Shown: positions 1-8,725 of the stretch, in pieces
Numbering within the stretch: position 1 is the first letter of the stretch
Layout of the letters: every line of letters begins with the position of its first letter
Assembly (NCBI GenBank): GCA_025056215.1
Contig: JANWWC010000001.1
Location: 1-64,000 of the forward strand
Direction: 5' to 3'
DNA from: Cytophagales bacterium
GTDB taxonomy: Bacteria; Bacteroidota; Bacteroidia; Cytophagales; Flammeovirgaceae
Length of the DNA: 64,000 nt
Notes under the pieces: generated by a model
The model's database searches: none
Told to the model about the DNA's origin: nothing
The model's input: the letters and a program-made list of their open reading frames with translations, nothing else
Program-made: the position numbers and the translations under genes

Positions 1-1
1 T

Positions 2-351
2 ATGAATGCGGGCGGTAGTTGGGAGGGAGAAAAATGGCTTCTTCCGAAGCGCAAAAAAGAAGGACCCAAGAAATACAAGATTGTAGATAAACTTGGAAGA
101 AAATTCAAAAAACGAACTGGTTATTTGAAGGGATACAGCTCGCGAGATGTGAGTAGAGCGACATTGGTGGGGCGGGGTGTTTTGTTGCGGAGCATTCGCT
201 ATGTAATACAAGGCGACAGAATAATACAAAATACGCAAAAAGACACAATGAAGGATTAGACGGTATGCCGAAACGGCAATTCATGGGCATGAAAAAAAGT
301 TCGGAGAAAAAAATTGAAAAAATTATCAAGGAAAATTTGAAAAGTCTATAG
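2..351 (+). pseudogene. Remnant of a phage virion morphogenesis (Mu gpG-like) gene, frameshifted
   Basis: Two reading frames together resemble the C-terminal two thirds of the phage virion morphogenesis / tail completion family (Mu gpG). The first frame (from base 2, open to the window edge) carries a basic stretch and then RATLVGRGVLLRSIRYVIQG, like the family's ALLVKSGRLRRSIR core. The second frame, entered near base 228, continues with YAKRHNEG and MPKRQFMG and a Lys/Glu-rich helix, and stops at 349-351. The family normally has ...PYAKIHNEGG... and ...MPKRQFIG... in that order, in one frame. A shift of one base is therefore needed, and the gene looks dead or mis-sequenced. The 5' end lies outside the window. 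The stop-rich DNA behind it fits a decaying prophage end. The match is recalled, not searched. Confidence 0.6.
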
Positions 352-467
352 AATAGAAGTATCATTACATGCGGACATACCCGCTCTGCCCTGGAATGCG
401 ATACCAATAAGACCTCCCCCATAGGGCACCTACTTCAAAAGTTTTTTAGAAATTTGTAATTGTATTG

Positions 468-475
468 TATATTTG
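468..475 (+). promoter_or_regulatory. Promoter -7 like box (TATATTTG)
   Basis: TATATTTG is an exact match to the Bacteroidota -7 consensus TAnnTTTG. There is no clear TTTG 19-20 bases upstream, only a T-rich run. If active, transcription would begin near 482, just ahead of the hairpin at 496-536. AT-rich DNA gives such matches by chance, so this is weak. Confidence 0.25.
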
Positions 476-495
476 CATTGTACTTCAGTACGTCA

Positions 496-536
496 GGCTG
501 CAATGGTCGTCTGGATGACGAGAAACTGTTGCAGCC
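496..536 (+). ncRNA. Two-part stem-loop, possible small RNA or terminator
   Basis: GGCTGCAA (496-503) pairs with TTGCAGCC (529-536), and inside it TCGTC (507-511) pairs with GACGA (517-521) around a five-base loop. Thirteen Watson-Crick pairs with several G:C is well above the local background. A short T-rich run follows at about 538-545, so it may be a terminator of the decayed region or a small hairpin RNA made from the box at 468. No known RNA family was recognised. Confidence 0.35.
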
Positions 537-1340
537 TATTCTTTTAATACCTTAACTTTTTCTATTCAGTAAGCCTTTTGATGTTCAAAGTCTTGACTTT
601 TTAGTAGAAGTACTTTTCCGTTTTGAGTTACTACAATTATCAAATCAATAGCGGCGTTATCTTTCTCTATGTATTTTCATACTCTTCAAAGCCATTGTAA
701 AGGCTTTCAAAAGCGCATTATTTACAGATACAAGGTTAGAATAGGAAAACCTATGCAGCAAATATTTGAAAGTTTGTCTATGGCAGGCCAGGGCAATTAA
801 TATATTTTCTTAGCAATAGCAATGATTGAAAGAAAAGCTGTAATAGTGGATTAGGCGACAGATTTTCAGTACGCTAACCCTTAGACCAATACCTATCAGG
901 CGAGAGTTGTCAATAGAGCATTATCCCGAAAGCAAATCAATACATAACAAAGTATTTTTTGAACATAAAATAACAAATTATCAAGCTGTTTTCGATACCC
1001 AGAATATTTACTTAAATATGCAAATGGATACGAGCTCGTAAGACGCTCAGAAAATCCGCAAGAAACTAGTTTTAAAAAAGGTTCTCAAATCTAAACCGAT
1101 CGTTGAAAATGGGTTAGCCTTTACGACGTTCTTATTGATCAATACAAAATAAATGCTTATTTGATTTGATCGCTGACAATTGGGAGTATCAGTAGCAAAA
1201 CTTTTGGAAAGAAAGGGCCAATCTAATTTAAACTTAAAGAGTTATTTACAACTAAATTTAAGACACGATGCTCGAGCCACTTATGTTCAGTAAAAAATGA
1301 ATAGTAATAATTGAATTTGTTGAGATTATGGATTTAAGAT

Positions 1341-1380
1341 AAAAATAAAAAAACTTTCAGAGAAAATTCCCTGAAAGTTT
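1341..1380 (-). terminator. Rho-independent terminator of the BspA-like gene
   Basis: Read on the minus strand, AAACTTTCAG (1380-1371) and CTGAAAGTTT (1360-1351) form a 10-bp stem, followed by a long U-rich tract. It lies 33 bases past the stop codon of the gene ending at 1413. Confidence 0.85.
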
Positions 1381-1412
1381 CGGATGTTTAACTTCTGATA
1401 TTAATTCATAAG

Positions 1413-4400
1413 TTATTTCACAAGCAACTTGCTAACTTTCGTTTCTCCTCTTTCCGTGATGATTCTTATGAGGTATATTCCTGGTGCATTGACTTGCACC
1501 GCAGTTCCTTTTCCTACGATTGCACCGTTTGCATTGTAAACCAGAACTTCAGCAGGAACAGCTACCTCTGTGTAAATAGTTTTATCGATAGAGTAGCTTA
1601 CTGCCAATGTACTTATACCATCTTCTGCAGGAATTGATGTAAGCGTTTGAACGATAAGGGTAGCGCTGTCAGATGTAACGCTTCCGCAGAAGTTAGAAAC
1701 TACAACAACATACTTTTTGCCATTATCAGTTGCAAAAGAAGTAGGAGGAGTAGTATAAGAGTTACTATTGGTTCCTACGTTTATATTGCCTTGTTTCCAC
1801 TGATAAGATAAAAAGTTACCCGTTGCGGTTACGGTAAATGTAGCAGTAGCAGGTTGCGTAACGGTCTGGTTAGTAGGTTGTACTGTAATTACGGGAGTAG
1901 TAGCAGAAGCGACTGCATTACCTGCAAAAGTACCTGAGAGCGTTCCGCCACATGAGCGCACCACACCATTGTTTTTGATAGAGTCTACTGCACTTACGAT
2001 TCCACTTGCATGCACAAATAGAGTATCGTTTACAATTATTTTGTATGCGCTAAGGTTTCCATGTACGTTAGTTTGGTACTTTCCATTAATGAAGGCATTT
2101 GTAGAAGTGTTAGGAACTCCGTTGCTCCAGCTAGTTCCGTTCCATATAGAGGAAGCAGGATTGACTGTCAAAGTAGCACTATCTGATAAGACACTGCCGC
2201 AGAAGTTAGATACTATGACAGCATATTTTTTGCCGCTGTTTGCAAGCGTTGTGGGCGGTGTAGTGTAAGAGGAAGCATTTGTTCCTACATTAGTAAGTCC
2301 TTGTTTCCACTGATAGTTTAAAAAGCCACCAGAAGCTACTACGTTGAATGTAGCCGAACTATTAGCTACAACTGTTTGATTAGCAGGTTGAGTAGTGATG
2401 CTAGGAGCAGATGCTACTTGAGGCGCATTACCTTTTAGAGGTCCGTTAATAGTGCCTCCACAAGAGCGGATTACTCCGTTGTTATGAACGCTATCAGTAA
2501 CGGTAATATTTCCACTTGAGTGGATGAATAGCGTATCGCCTGCATCTACTACGACGCGCGCTGTTGAAATATTGCCATGAAGTTGAGTGTTGTAATTAGC
2601 CTCGATAACAGCTTCCATACCTGCTGCTGGAGTACCATTATTCCACGCAGTACCATTCCACTTAGTAGTAGGGAGACATGCAGAAGAGGCCATCGCATCT
2701 CCTGTAATAGACCATCCTTTCCCTGTAATAAGAGTATTCCTTGAAGCTGCAGCGCTAGGGCTGTACTTCAAACCTGTTGCTCCTAGTGTGCGACCGTTAG
2801 GAGTGCTCATATTGCTTGCCCATCCTGAAAGCGTAGCAGAGTATTGAATGCAATCCATACCGCTTTTTCTGAGCATGTTAGTTAAGTTTACAGCGGTGTT
2901 GAACGTCCAACTACCCAACGGTTGGTTGAAGAATGCGGCGCTATCAAACATATGGCTCATATCTGTTACATTGCTCACATTCCAAGTGTTCAAAGGTTGG
3001 TTAAAAGAAGTAGCGCCGGCAAACATATAGCTCATGTTTGTAACGCTGCTTACTCCCCAAGAATTAAGAGGTTGATTGAAGGATTTGGCATTTCGGAACA
3101 TATACGCCATATCTGTCACATTGCTAACATTCCAGTTATTTATAGGTTGATTGAAAGAAATAGCACTATCAAACATAAAACTCATAGAAATAACGCTACT
3201 CGTATTCCAACTATTTAGAGGCTGATTGAAAGATGTAGCTCTTTGAAACATGCCTATTGTACTTGAAACATTGTTCAAATTCCATGTATTAAGAGGTTGA
3301 TTGAAAGAAGTAGCTCCTGCAAACATATAACTCATATCTATCGCGTTGCTCGTGTTCCAGTTACTGAGAGGTTGGTTAAAAGAAGTAGCACCCGAAAACA
3401 TACCACCAAAGGTAAATACGTTGCTTACGTTCCAGCTATTGATGTTCTGATTGAAAGATTTAGCATCTCGGAACATATTAGCCATTGATTGAACGTTGCT
3501 TGTATTCCAATTTAGAGGCTGATTAAAAGCAACAGCGCTATCAAACATAGCACTTAAATCAAAAGCGTTTATATTCCAATTTCCAATGGGTTGATTAAAA
3601 GATGTTGCCTTTTGAAACATACCTGAAAAGCTCGTAACATTACTTACATTCCAGTTGTTAAGTGGCTGATTAAAAGAAGATGCATCAGAAAACATTCCCA
3701 TCATGTTGGTTACATTGCTTACATTCCAATTGTTAATGTTTTGGTTAAAAGACTTCGCACCAGCAAACATAAATGTCATCATAGTTACATTGTTTACATT
3801 CCAGTTGTTGAGTGGCTGGTTAAATGCTGTTGCACCGTTAAACATTGCCACCATGTTTGTTACGTTGCTTACGTTCCAGTTGTTGAGTGGCTGGTTAAAC
3901 GATGTAGCGTTTCTAAACATGTTTGCCATCATTTGCACGTTGCTCACATTCCAGTTGTTAATATTTTGGTTAAACGAGGTAGCTCCTGCAAACATTCCCA
4001 TCATGTTGGTTACATTGCTTACGTTCCAGTTGTTAAGCGGCTGGTTAAACGAAGTAGCATTGAAAAATAACATACTCATATTTTGCACGTTGCTTACGTT
4101 CCAGTGATTAATAGACTGATTGAAAGAGGAAGCTCCATAGAACATGCTAAACATACTTGTTACATTCGAGAGATTAGGAGCATCTGTAGCTGAAATTTTC
4201 AAATTTGTACAACCCCAAAAGGCATTTTCCATGCTGCTCCATTGTACGTTACCCCACTGCGTTACATCGATAAGTTTAGTAGCATCTAGGTTTGGAAATA
4301 AGTCATTGTTAGCAAATCTTCTCAAATTAGCAGGTTCTATGCTAAGAGTTAAAGTATCGTTAGCACCAGTGGTAACAAATATTGTGACTATTCCCAGCGG

Positions 4401-4598
4401 GTTTTGATTAAAACTTCCACTTCCGCTGTTTCCTGATGAAGTAGACCACGTGTAGTTCACTGGGCCTGTAGTAAGCGCATAAAAATTAAATTTAAGCGTT
4501 GGGTTAGCAAAATACCACTTGGTAATGAAATGACCTGGCTGTGCATTTACCTCCCATAAATACAACAGCATGCATGCAATAGATAATACGTATTTCAT
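1413..4598 (-). CDS. BspA-like leucine-rich repeat surface protein (DUF285) with Ig-like modules and T9SS sorting domain
   Basis: A 1061-residue secreted surface protein. Residues 1-20 are a signal peptide ending in NAQ. Residues about 160-585 are some 17 tandem 25-residue repeats of the form FNQPLNNWNVSNVTNMxxMF, the hallmark of the BspA/DUF285 family, which often has adhesive roles. Next comes a module of about 165 residues present twice (from about 646 and 817): WNGTxW, a short beta-helix-like stretch with NNGVIRSCGGT or NNGVVRSCGGT, and an Ig-like domain containing TQPxNQTV and YQWKQG. The last 85 residues end in VYNANGAIVGKG...GIYLIRI...KLLVK, a type A T9SS C-terminal sorting domain that directs export through the outer membrane. 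It stands alone with its own terminator. A surface adhesin is likely; the ligand cannot be inferred. Confidence 0.9.
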   Translation of the reverse strand: MKYVLSIACMLLYLWEVNAQPGHFITKWYFANPTLKFNFYALTTGPVNYTWSTSSGNSGSGSFNQNPLGIVTIFVTTGANDTLTLSIEPANLRRFANNDLFPNLDATKLIDVTQWGNVQWSSMENAFWGCTNLKISATDAPNLSNVTSMFSMFYGASSFNQSINHWNVSNVQNMSMLFFNATSFNQPLNNWNVSNVTNMMGMFAGATSFNQNINNWNVSNVQMMANMFRNATSFNQPLNNWNVSNVTNMVAMFNGATAFNQPLNNWNVNNVTMMTFMFAGAKSFNQNINNWNVSNVTNMMGMFSDASSFNQPLNNWNVSNVTSFSGMFQKATSFNQPIGNWNINAFDLSAMFDSAVAFNQPLNWNTSNVQSMANMFRDAKSFNQNINSWNVSNVFTFGGMFSGATSFNQPLSNWNTSNAIDMSYMFAGATSFNQPLNTWNLNNVSSTIGMFQRATSFNQPLNSWNTSSVISMSFMFDSAISFNQPINNWNVSNVTDMAYMFRNAKSFNQPLNSWGVSSVTNMSYMFAGATSFNQPLNTWNVSNVTDMSHMFDSAAFFNQPLGSWTFNTAVNLTNMLRKSGMDCIQYSATLSGWASNMSTPNGRTLGATGLKYSPSAAASRNTLITGKGWSITGDAMASSACLPTTKWNGTAWNNGTPAAGMEAVIEANYNTQLHGNISTARVVVDAGDTLFIHSSGNITVTDSVHNNGVIRSCGGTINGPLKGNAPQVASAPSITTQPANQTVVANSSATFNVVASGGFLNYQWKQGLTNVGTNASSYTTPPTTLANSGKKYAVIVSNFCGSVLSDSATLTVNPASSIWNGTSWSNGVPNTSTNAFINGKYQTNVHGNLSAYKIIVNDTLFVHASGIVSAVDSIKNNGVVRSCGGTLSGTFAGNAVASATTPVITVQPTNQTVTQPATATFTVTATGNFLSYQWKQGNINVGTNSNSYTTPPTSFATDNGKKYVVVVSNFCGSVTSDSATLIVQTLTSIPAEDGISTLAVSYSIDKTIYTEVAVPAEVLVYNANGAIVGKGTAVQVNAPGIYLIRIITERGETKVSKLLVK
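2850..4128 (-). repeat. Tandem 75-bp coding repeats (about 17 units)
   Basis: The DNA under the DUF285 repeats is periodic at 75 bp, with two units of 72 bp. Units near 3640-4110 are nearly identical in DNA (for example the recurring CATTCCAGTTGTTAA/GAG...TGGTT block), while those near 2870-3550 have drifted more. That gradient suggests recent unit duplication at the end encoding the N-terminal part. Such arrays expand and contract by recombination and can be collapsed in short-read assemblies. Confidence 0.9.
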
Positions 4599-4778
4599 TT
4601 TTCAAAAGTAAATTTAGTTCAAGCCTCTTAAATTTATAAGAAAATATGATGATTAAAAAAAAAAACGTAATGATTCTTTTTAAGATTCTTAGGAAATTTG
4701 AATAAGAAAAAATTAATGTTTGGTTTTGAATATTTTTTATTGAAAAAGTACAAAAATCAATTTAAATATAATACCTTT

Positions 4779-5639
4779 ATGAAAAATACTTTTCTCAATA
4801 CACTTTCTCCTGAATGGAAACAAAAAGCCGCTGATGCTTTTTTAAATGTTCTTCAAATAATGGAAGATTTGCGCGCAAAATGTCCTTGGGATAAAAAGCA
4901 AACTATTCACTCGTTGAGGCATCTTACCATTGAAGAAACTTATGAACTAAGCGAAGCTATCATCGCAAACGATTACTCAGAAATAAAGAAAGAAATAGGT
5001 GATATTTTTTTACATCTTGTTTTTTATTCTAAAATAGCTTCTGAAATGGGTGCGTTTGATATTATAGATGTTTTAGAAGCTCTCTCCGAAAAGTTGATTC
5101 GCCGTCATCCGCATATTTATGCAAATACTAAGGCTGACGATGAAGAAACTGTTAAGCGAAATTGGGAACAAATCAAATTATCAGAAAAAGAAAATCAGTC
5201 TCATCAAGAAAAAACTATATTGGGAGGAGTTCCTAAGTCATTACCTGCCATGGTAAAAGCTTATCGCATTCAAGAAAAGGCGCGCGGAGCAGGTTTTGAC
5301 TGGGAAAAAAAAGAACAAGTTTGGCAAAAAGTTGAAGAAGAGCTTGCTGAATTTAAAAAAGAATTCGATTCAGAAAATGCTCAATCTGTCAATCTACAAA
5401 AAGCAGAAGCCGAATTTGGCGATTTATTGTTTTCTCTTATTAATTATGCGCGTTTTTTAGGAATCAATCCCGAAGATGCTTTGGAAAAAACAAATCAAAA
5501 ATTTATTCGAAGGTTCAATTTTTTAGAAACTCAAGTGCGACGCGAAGGTAAAAGTCTTCAACAAATGACACTTGATGAGATGGATACGTATTGGAATCAA
5601 GCTAAACGAATGGAAATCCAACAAAATCAAGAATCATAG
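4779..5639 (+). CDS. mazG: Nucleoside triphosphate pyrophosphohydrolase MazG
   Basis: MazG hydrolyses non-canonical and excess (d)NTPs to NMP and pyrophosphate in the cytoplasm. The protein has the tandem MazG layout. The first repeat carries CPWDKKQT, EETYELSEAI and EIGDIFLHLVFYS, supplying the acidic EExxE + ExxD metal site. The second repeat carries VEEELAEFKKEF and EAEFGDLLFSLINYARF. KRNWEQIK and the linker motif GVPKSLPAM between them are typical. I start at the ATG at 4779 (286 residues), because the 27 extra codons back to 4698 are Lys/Phe-rich, unlike the family, and the usual length is 260-290. It is a single gene, divergent from the BspA-like gene, with 180 bases between the two starts. 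Confidence 0.93.
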   Translation: MKNTFLNTLSPEWKQKAADAFLNVLQIMEDLRAKCPWDKKQTIHSLRHLTIEETYELSEAIIANDYSEIKKEIGDIFLHLVFYSKIASEMGAFDIIDVLEALSEKLIRRHPHIYANTKADDEETVKRNWEQIKLSEKENQSHQEKTILGGVPKSLPAMVKAYRIQEKARGAGFDWEKKEQVWQKVEEELAEFKKEFDSENAQSVNLQKAEAEFGDLLFSLINYARFLGINPEDALEKTNQKFIRRFNFLETQVRREGKSLQQMTLDEMDTYWNQAKRMEIQQNQES

Positions 5640-5666
5640 ATGAGTCTAAAACATAAGCATTTCTTC

Positions 5667-7137
5667 TCATTTAAACCGAACGCCAATTATAAGCATATCG
5701 TCGATTTGTTCTGATTTTCCTTTCCAGTCTTTTATGAATTGATCTAACATTATAGGTTGCGTCTCAATGGGTTCTGTATGAATATTTAGCAATACTTCCT
5801 TAAATCCTTTTAAGTTGAGTTTTTTTGCCCGTTTGATGGTGAAATTGGTCTTTGTAGCCATCAGAAAATAGGTACATCATGGTTTCCTCTTGCGCATAGG
5901 TAAACACGTGAGATGAGAAACTTTCGGCATAATTAGCATAGTTGTATCCAATAGAGCATTTACTTCCCTGTATATAAAAAAGCTCGCCTTTTTGAAAATA
6001 AATAAGAGAATTTTTGGCACCTGCAAATTCTACTTTTTTTTGTAACGTATCGATTACACATAAACCAATTTCAATGCTATCTTTAATTTGAAGGCTCTGT
6101 TGGTCTTTTAAGAGAGCTTTTTTTATTTTCTTATTGAGTTCTTGAAGAATAAATACAGCATTTAGCTTTTCAACTTCATAAGATTTAAGTACGTAATAAA
6201 TGGATTCTGAGCCAATTAAAGACATAAAAGCTCCTGGTACACCGTGTCCTGTACAGTCGGCGCAAGCTAAAAACACCTTATTTCCAATCTTGTCGATAAA
6301 ATAAAAATCACCACTTACAATATCTTTGGGTTGATAATATATAAAACTGTCGGGTAGGCAGGATTTAAAGAATTCGTCTGTTGGCAAAAGAGCATATTGG
6401 ATGCGGCTAGCGTAATTAATGCTTGATTGAATATTTTTCAAGTACTTTTCAATAGTTTTGTCTTTAGCTTGTAAGAGTTGCTCTTGGAGAGTTGTAATTT
6501 CTTCGAGATTTTGTTTGAGCTCTTCCTCTCGAATAATTAACTCTTGATTAGCCATTTCTAGTTCTCGGCGTTGTTGTGAAATGGTTTTAAGTTTTTTAGC
6601 ATTTTCCAAAGTTTGTAGTTTGAATTTATGCGCCCAGATTGAACAAATAATGGCTGTAGTAGTTCCTAAAAACGCATGAATGCTGAGAGTTTGCAAATCC
6701 ATGTATTCAAACTGCGTAAAGTAAATCTGATAACCTATATTTGCAGGTAGTCGAAAATGGCGTGGTGTACCATGATAAGACTAATAAAAAAGACTTGTAA
6801 CCATGGATTTTGATAAATAATCAGTATGCCGCAAGTAGTAAAGCTAAAAAAATGCATTTCTAGCAATCCGTGCATCTGGTAATAATGCGAAATTGAAGGT
6901 GATAACGTACTGATGAAGTGGTTTGCAAGCAAATTTGTGTTTGCTAATATAAGATGATAAGATACAAAACAAACTTATTCCTATTGCCCATAGATATGTA
7001 TCTTAAAAAACACTCCAAAGGAAAGAAAAAGCAATATAAATTCCCAGAACATATTCGACGGCTTGATTTGCTTTTTGATATATTTCTTTTAAAATGGATT
7101 CGATTTCTTCTGAGGTAAGAGTAGATGAGTTTTGCAT
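5667..7137 (-). pseudogene. Broken membrane-linked SpoIIE (PP2C-type) phosphatase gene
   Basis: Pieces in three frames line up as one gene of about 490 codons. The 5' piece starts at the ATG at 7137, reads MQNSSTLTSEEIES and a membrane helix, then meets a TAA at 7005-7003. After a frame change near 6935 a histidine-rich membrane segment follows (MHGLLEMHFFSF, VHHAIFDYLQ). A second change lies near 6710. The main piece (6702-5800) has coiled coil and a SpoIIE domain with QPKDIVSGDFYF, ADCTGHGVPGAFMSLIG and LFSDGYKDQ. A third change falls in a run of seven A on the coding strand (plus 5820-5826). The last piece restores GFKEVLLNI and DDMLIIGVRF, the normal family end. With a stop and three shifts it is a pseudogene. 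An intact relative is the 3' domain of the gene at 53294. Confidence 0.8.
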
Positions 7138-7212
7138 ACTTCAATTCTTTTGAAAACTCAAGTGCATCAAACTACATTCTGCAAACTAAGTGAAGAATTC
7201 TTAAATTCAAAA

Positions 7213-7246
7213 CAAAAAAGGTTTTTGCACTGCAAAAACCTTTTCA
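7213..7246 (-). terminator. Terminator after the FucP-type permease gene
   Basis: AAAAGGTTTTTGCA and TGCAAAAACCTTTT form a near-perfect inverted repeat around one base. On the minus strand it is followed by a U-rich run. It sits about 95 bases past the stop of the permease gene at 7341 and before the broken phosphatase gene. Confidence 0.75.
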
Positions 7247-7340
7247 CATTAGCTTAATTTGACCACAAATTACAATTAAATCTTTGTTTAATCATATTAC
7301 GTGCAAATATTTTGCCAAGTTGCTTTGAGTGCTTATAAAT

Positions 7341-8597
7341 TTATTTATAGCGACTTCCTACCATTCCAAAATAAGTAACTACTCCAAAGCATAAGAGCGG
7401 AATAAAAAATCCTGTTTGCATATTAGTTTTATCAGCAATATAACCCATCAATATAGGCGATAGGGCTCCTCCAATGATGGCAGCAATAATGTAAGAAGCT
7501 GCTTGTTTTGTAAAAACTCCTAAATGTTTAATTCCTAATGAAAAAATTGTGGGAAACATAATAGACATGCAGAAAAAAGTAACCAAAAGCGCAACGTAAG
7601 AAATAACTCCTAATCCTAAAATTACTAACAACATGCACAACATGTTGACGAATCCGTATAAACTCAACAAACGAGAGGCTTCTACGAATTTCATCAAATA
7701 AGCTCCGAAAAATCTTCCTATCATAAACAAACCCATTCCAAATAAAGAGAGTTGAATGCCAGCTTCTTGGTCTGTAGCCACGACACCTGTTTCAGTTACG
7801 TAATTAATAAAAAAACTAAAAATACCTGTTTGTGCCGCTACATAACAAAATTGGGTAAAAATTGCCCATTTAAAGTGGTTGTATTCCCAAAGACTATTTT
7901 TTTGAAAAATAGGAGCAGTGTCCTCTTCTGAAAGGGCAACATGGGGATCTACATTCTCTGAAATTTCGGGTAGGTGAGCTTTATAAAACAAGAAGGCTAC
8001 TATCAGGACTACACATCCAATTGTGAGATAAGGAGTAGCCAAAGAACTAAATTGATTTTCAGAGATGCGGCTTTCTTCTGAAAGTATGAGCATGCTTCCT
8101 ACATAAGGACCTGTTATCCAGCCAATACTGTTAAATGCTTGAGAAAAATTAATGCGCCTGTCTGCTGTTTCTTTATCGCCAAGAACTGTCACATACGGAT
8201 TAGCTGCTGTTTCTAAAAAAGTAAGACCGCAGGCAATAATAAAAAGTGCTATCAACACAAACCAAAACTTTTGTATAAATGTTGCTGGATAAAACAAAAA
8301 TGCTCCGAAAGAATACATCAAAAGTCCTACTAGTATACCATGCTTATAACTGTATCTTTTCATAAAGATCCCTGCAGGAATCGCCATTAAAAAGTAAGCG
8401 CCATAAACAGAAAATTGAACAAGTCCAGATTCTGCGCGAGAAACTCCTAGCGCCTCTTGAAAGTGTTTGTTGAGCACATCGAGAATGCTATGAGCGAATC
8501 CCCAAAGAAAGTAAAGAGTCGTAACTAAAATGTAAGGGAAAGTATAATTTTCTTTTTTAGCAGTCATTACTGTTGTAGTTTCGTTTCCCATTTTCAT
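7341..8597 (-). CDS. fucP: FucP-family sugar:H+ symporter (MFS)
   Basis: An inner-membrane major facilitator of the FHS (fucose:H+ symporter) family, 418 residues from the ATG at 8597. An in-frame GTG at 8609 and an ATG at 8591 are alternatives. Twelve hydrophobic segments are visible. The family start is recognisable: FLWGFAHSILDVLNKHFQEA in TM1, then FSVYGAYFLMAIPAGIFMKR in TM2 and FLETAANPYVTVLG in TM4, as in L-fucose, glucose and galactose permeases of this group. The exact sugar cannot be read from the sequence. It stands alone, with no fucose isomerase or kinase beside it. A set of sugar-oxidation genes at 47413-50213 could use its substrate, but the link is inference. Confidence 0.85.
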   Translation of the reverse strand: MKMGNETTTVMTAKKENYTFPYILVTTLYFLWGFAHSILDVLNKHFQEALGVSRAESGLVQFSVYGAYFLMAIPAGIFMKRYSYKHGILVGLLMYSFGAFLFYPATFIQKFWFVLIALFIIACGLTFLETAANPYVTVLGDKETADRRINFSQAFNSIGWITGPYVGSMLILSEESRISENQFSSLATPYLTIGCVVLIVAFLFYKAHLPEISENVDPHVALSEEDTAPIFQKNSLWEYNHFKWAIFTQFCYVAAQTGIFSFFINYVTETGVVATDQEAGIQLSLFGMGLFMIGRFFGAYLMKFVEASRLLSLYGFVNMLCMLLVILGLGVISYVALLVTFFCMSIMFPTIFSLGIKHLGVFTKQAASYIIAAIIGGALSPILMGYIADKTNMQTGFFIPLLCFGVVTYFGMVGSRYK

Positions 8598-8725
8598 ACA
8601 CACATACACTAATGTACAATAATCTGAAATCTTTTTTAGTCAAACAATAAAAAAATTAAAATGGCGCTTGAAATTTTGTCAAACGAATATTGAAAGAAAC
8701 ATAAACGTGCTGTTAAGAAAAACGT

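Larger units (their letters stand above)
352..1340. other. Non-coding, stop-rich stretch, probably decayed mobile or phage DNA
   Basis: No frame on either strand stays open for a convincing gene. Short open pieces occur in shifting frames. On the minus strand, around 545-740, two adjoining frames give protein-like text (for example AIDLIIVVTQNGKVLLLKSQ) interrupted by stops. This is what a degraded gene looks like, but I cannot name the family. The only ordered elements I see are a promoter-like box at 468-475 and a hairpin at 496-536, listed separately. Confidence 0.5.

Noticed and set aside
105-422. 105-codon minus-strand open frame opposite the phage remnant
   Set aside because: Composition is not protein-like and it lies antisense to sequence with a recognisable phage match.
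2848-4107. Several plus-strand open frames of 60-134 codons inside the BspA-like gene
   Set aside because: They are antisense shadows of the 75-bp coding repeats; their apparent repeats only mirror the real gene.
4698-4778. Longer N-terminus of MazG
   Set aside because: The added 27 residues are AT-driven Lys/Phe/Tyr and are not part of the MazG fold; the ATG at 4779 gives normal length.
5800-6702. Reading the 300-codon SpoIIE frame as a complete gene
   Set aside because: It lacks the conserved C-terminal DDxxxIGVRF end and the membrane N-terminus, both present in adjoining frames, so it is one part of a broken gene.
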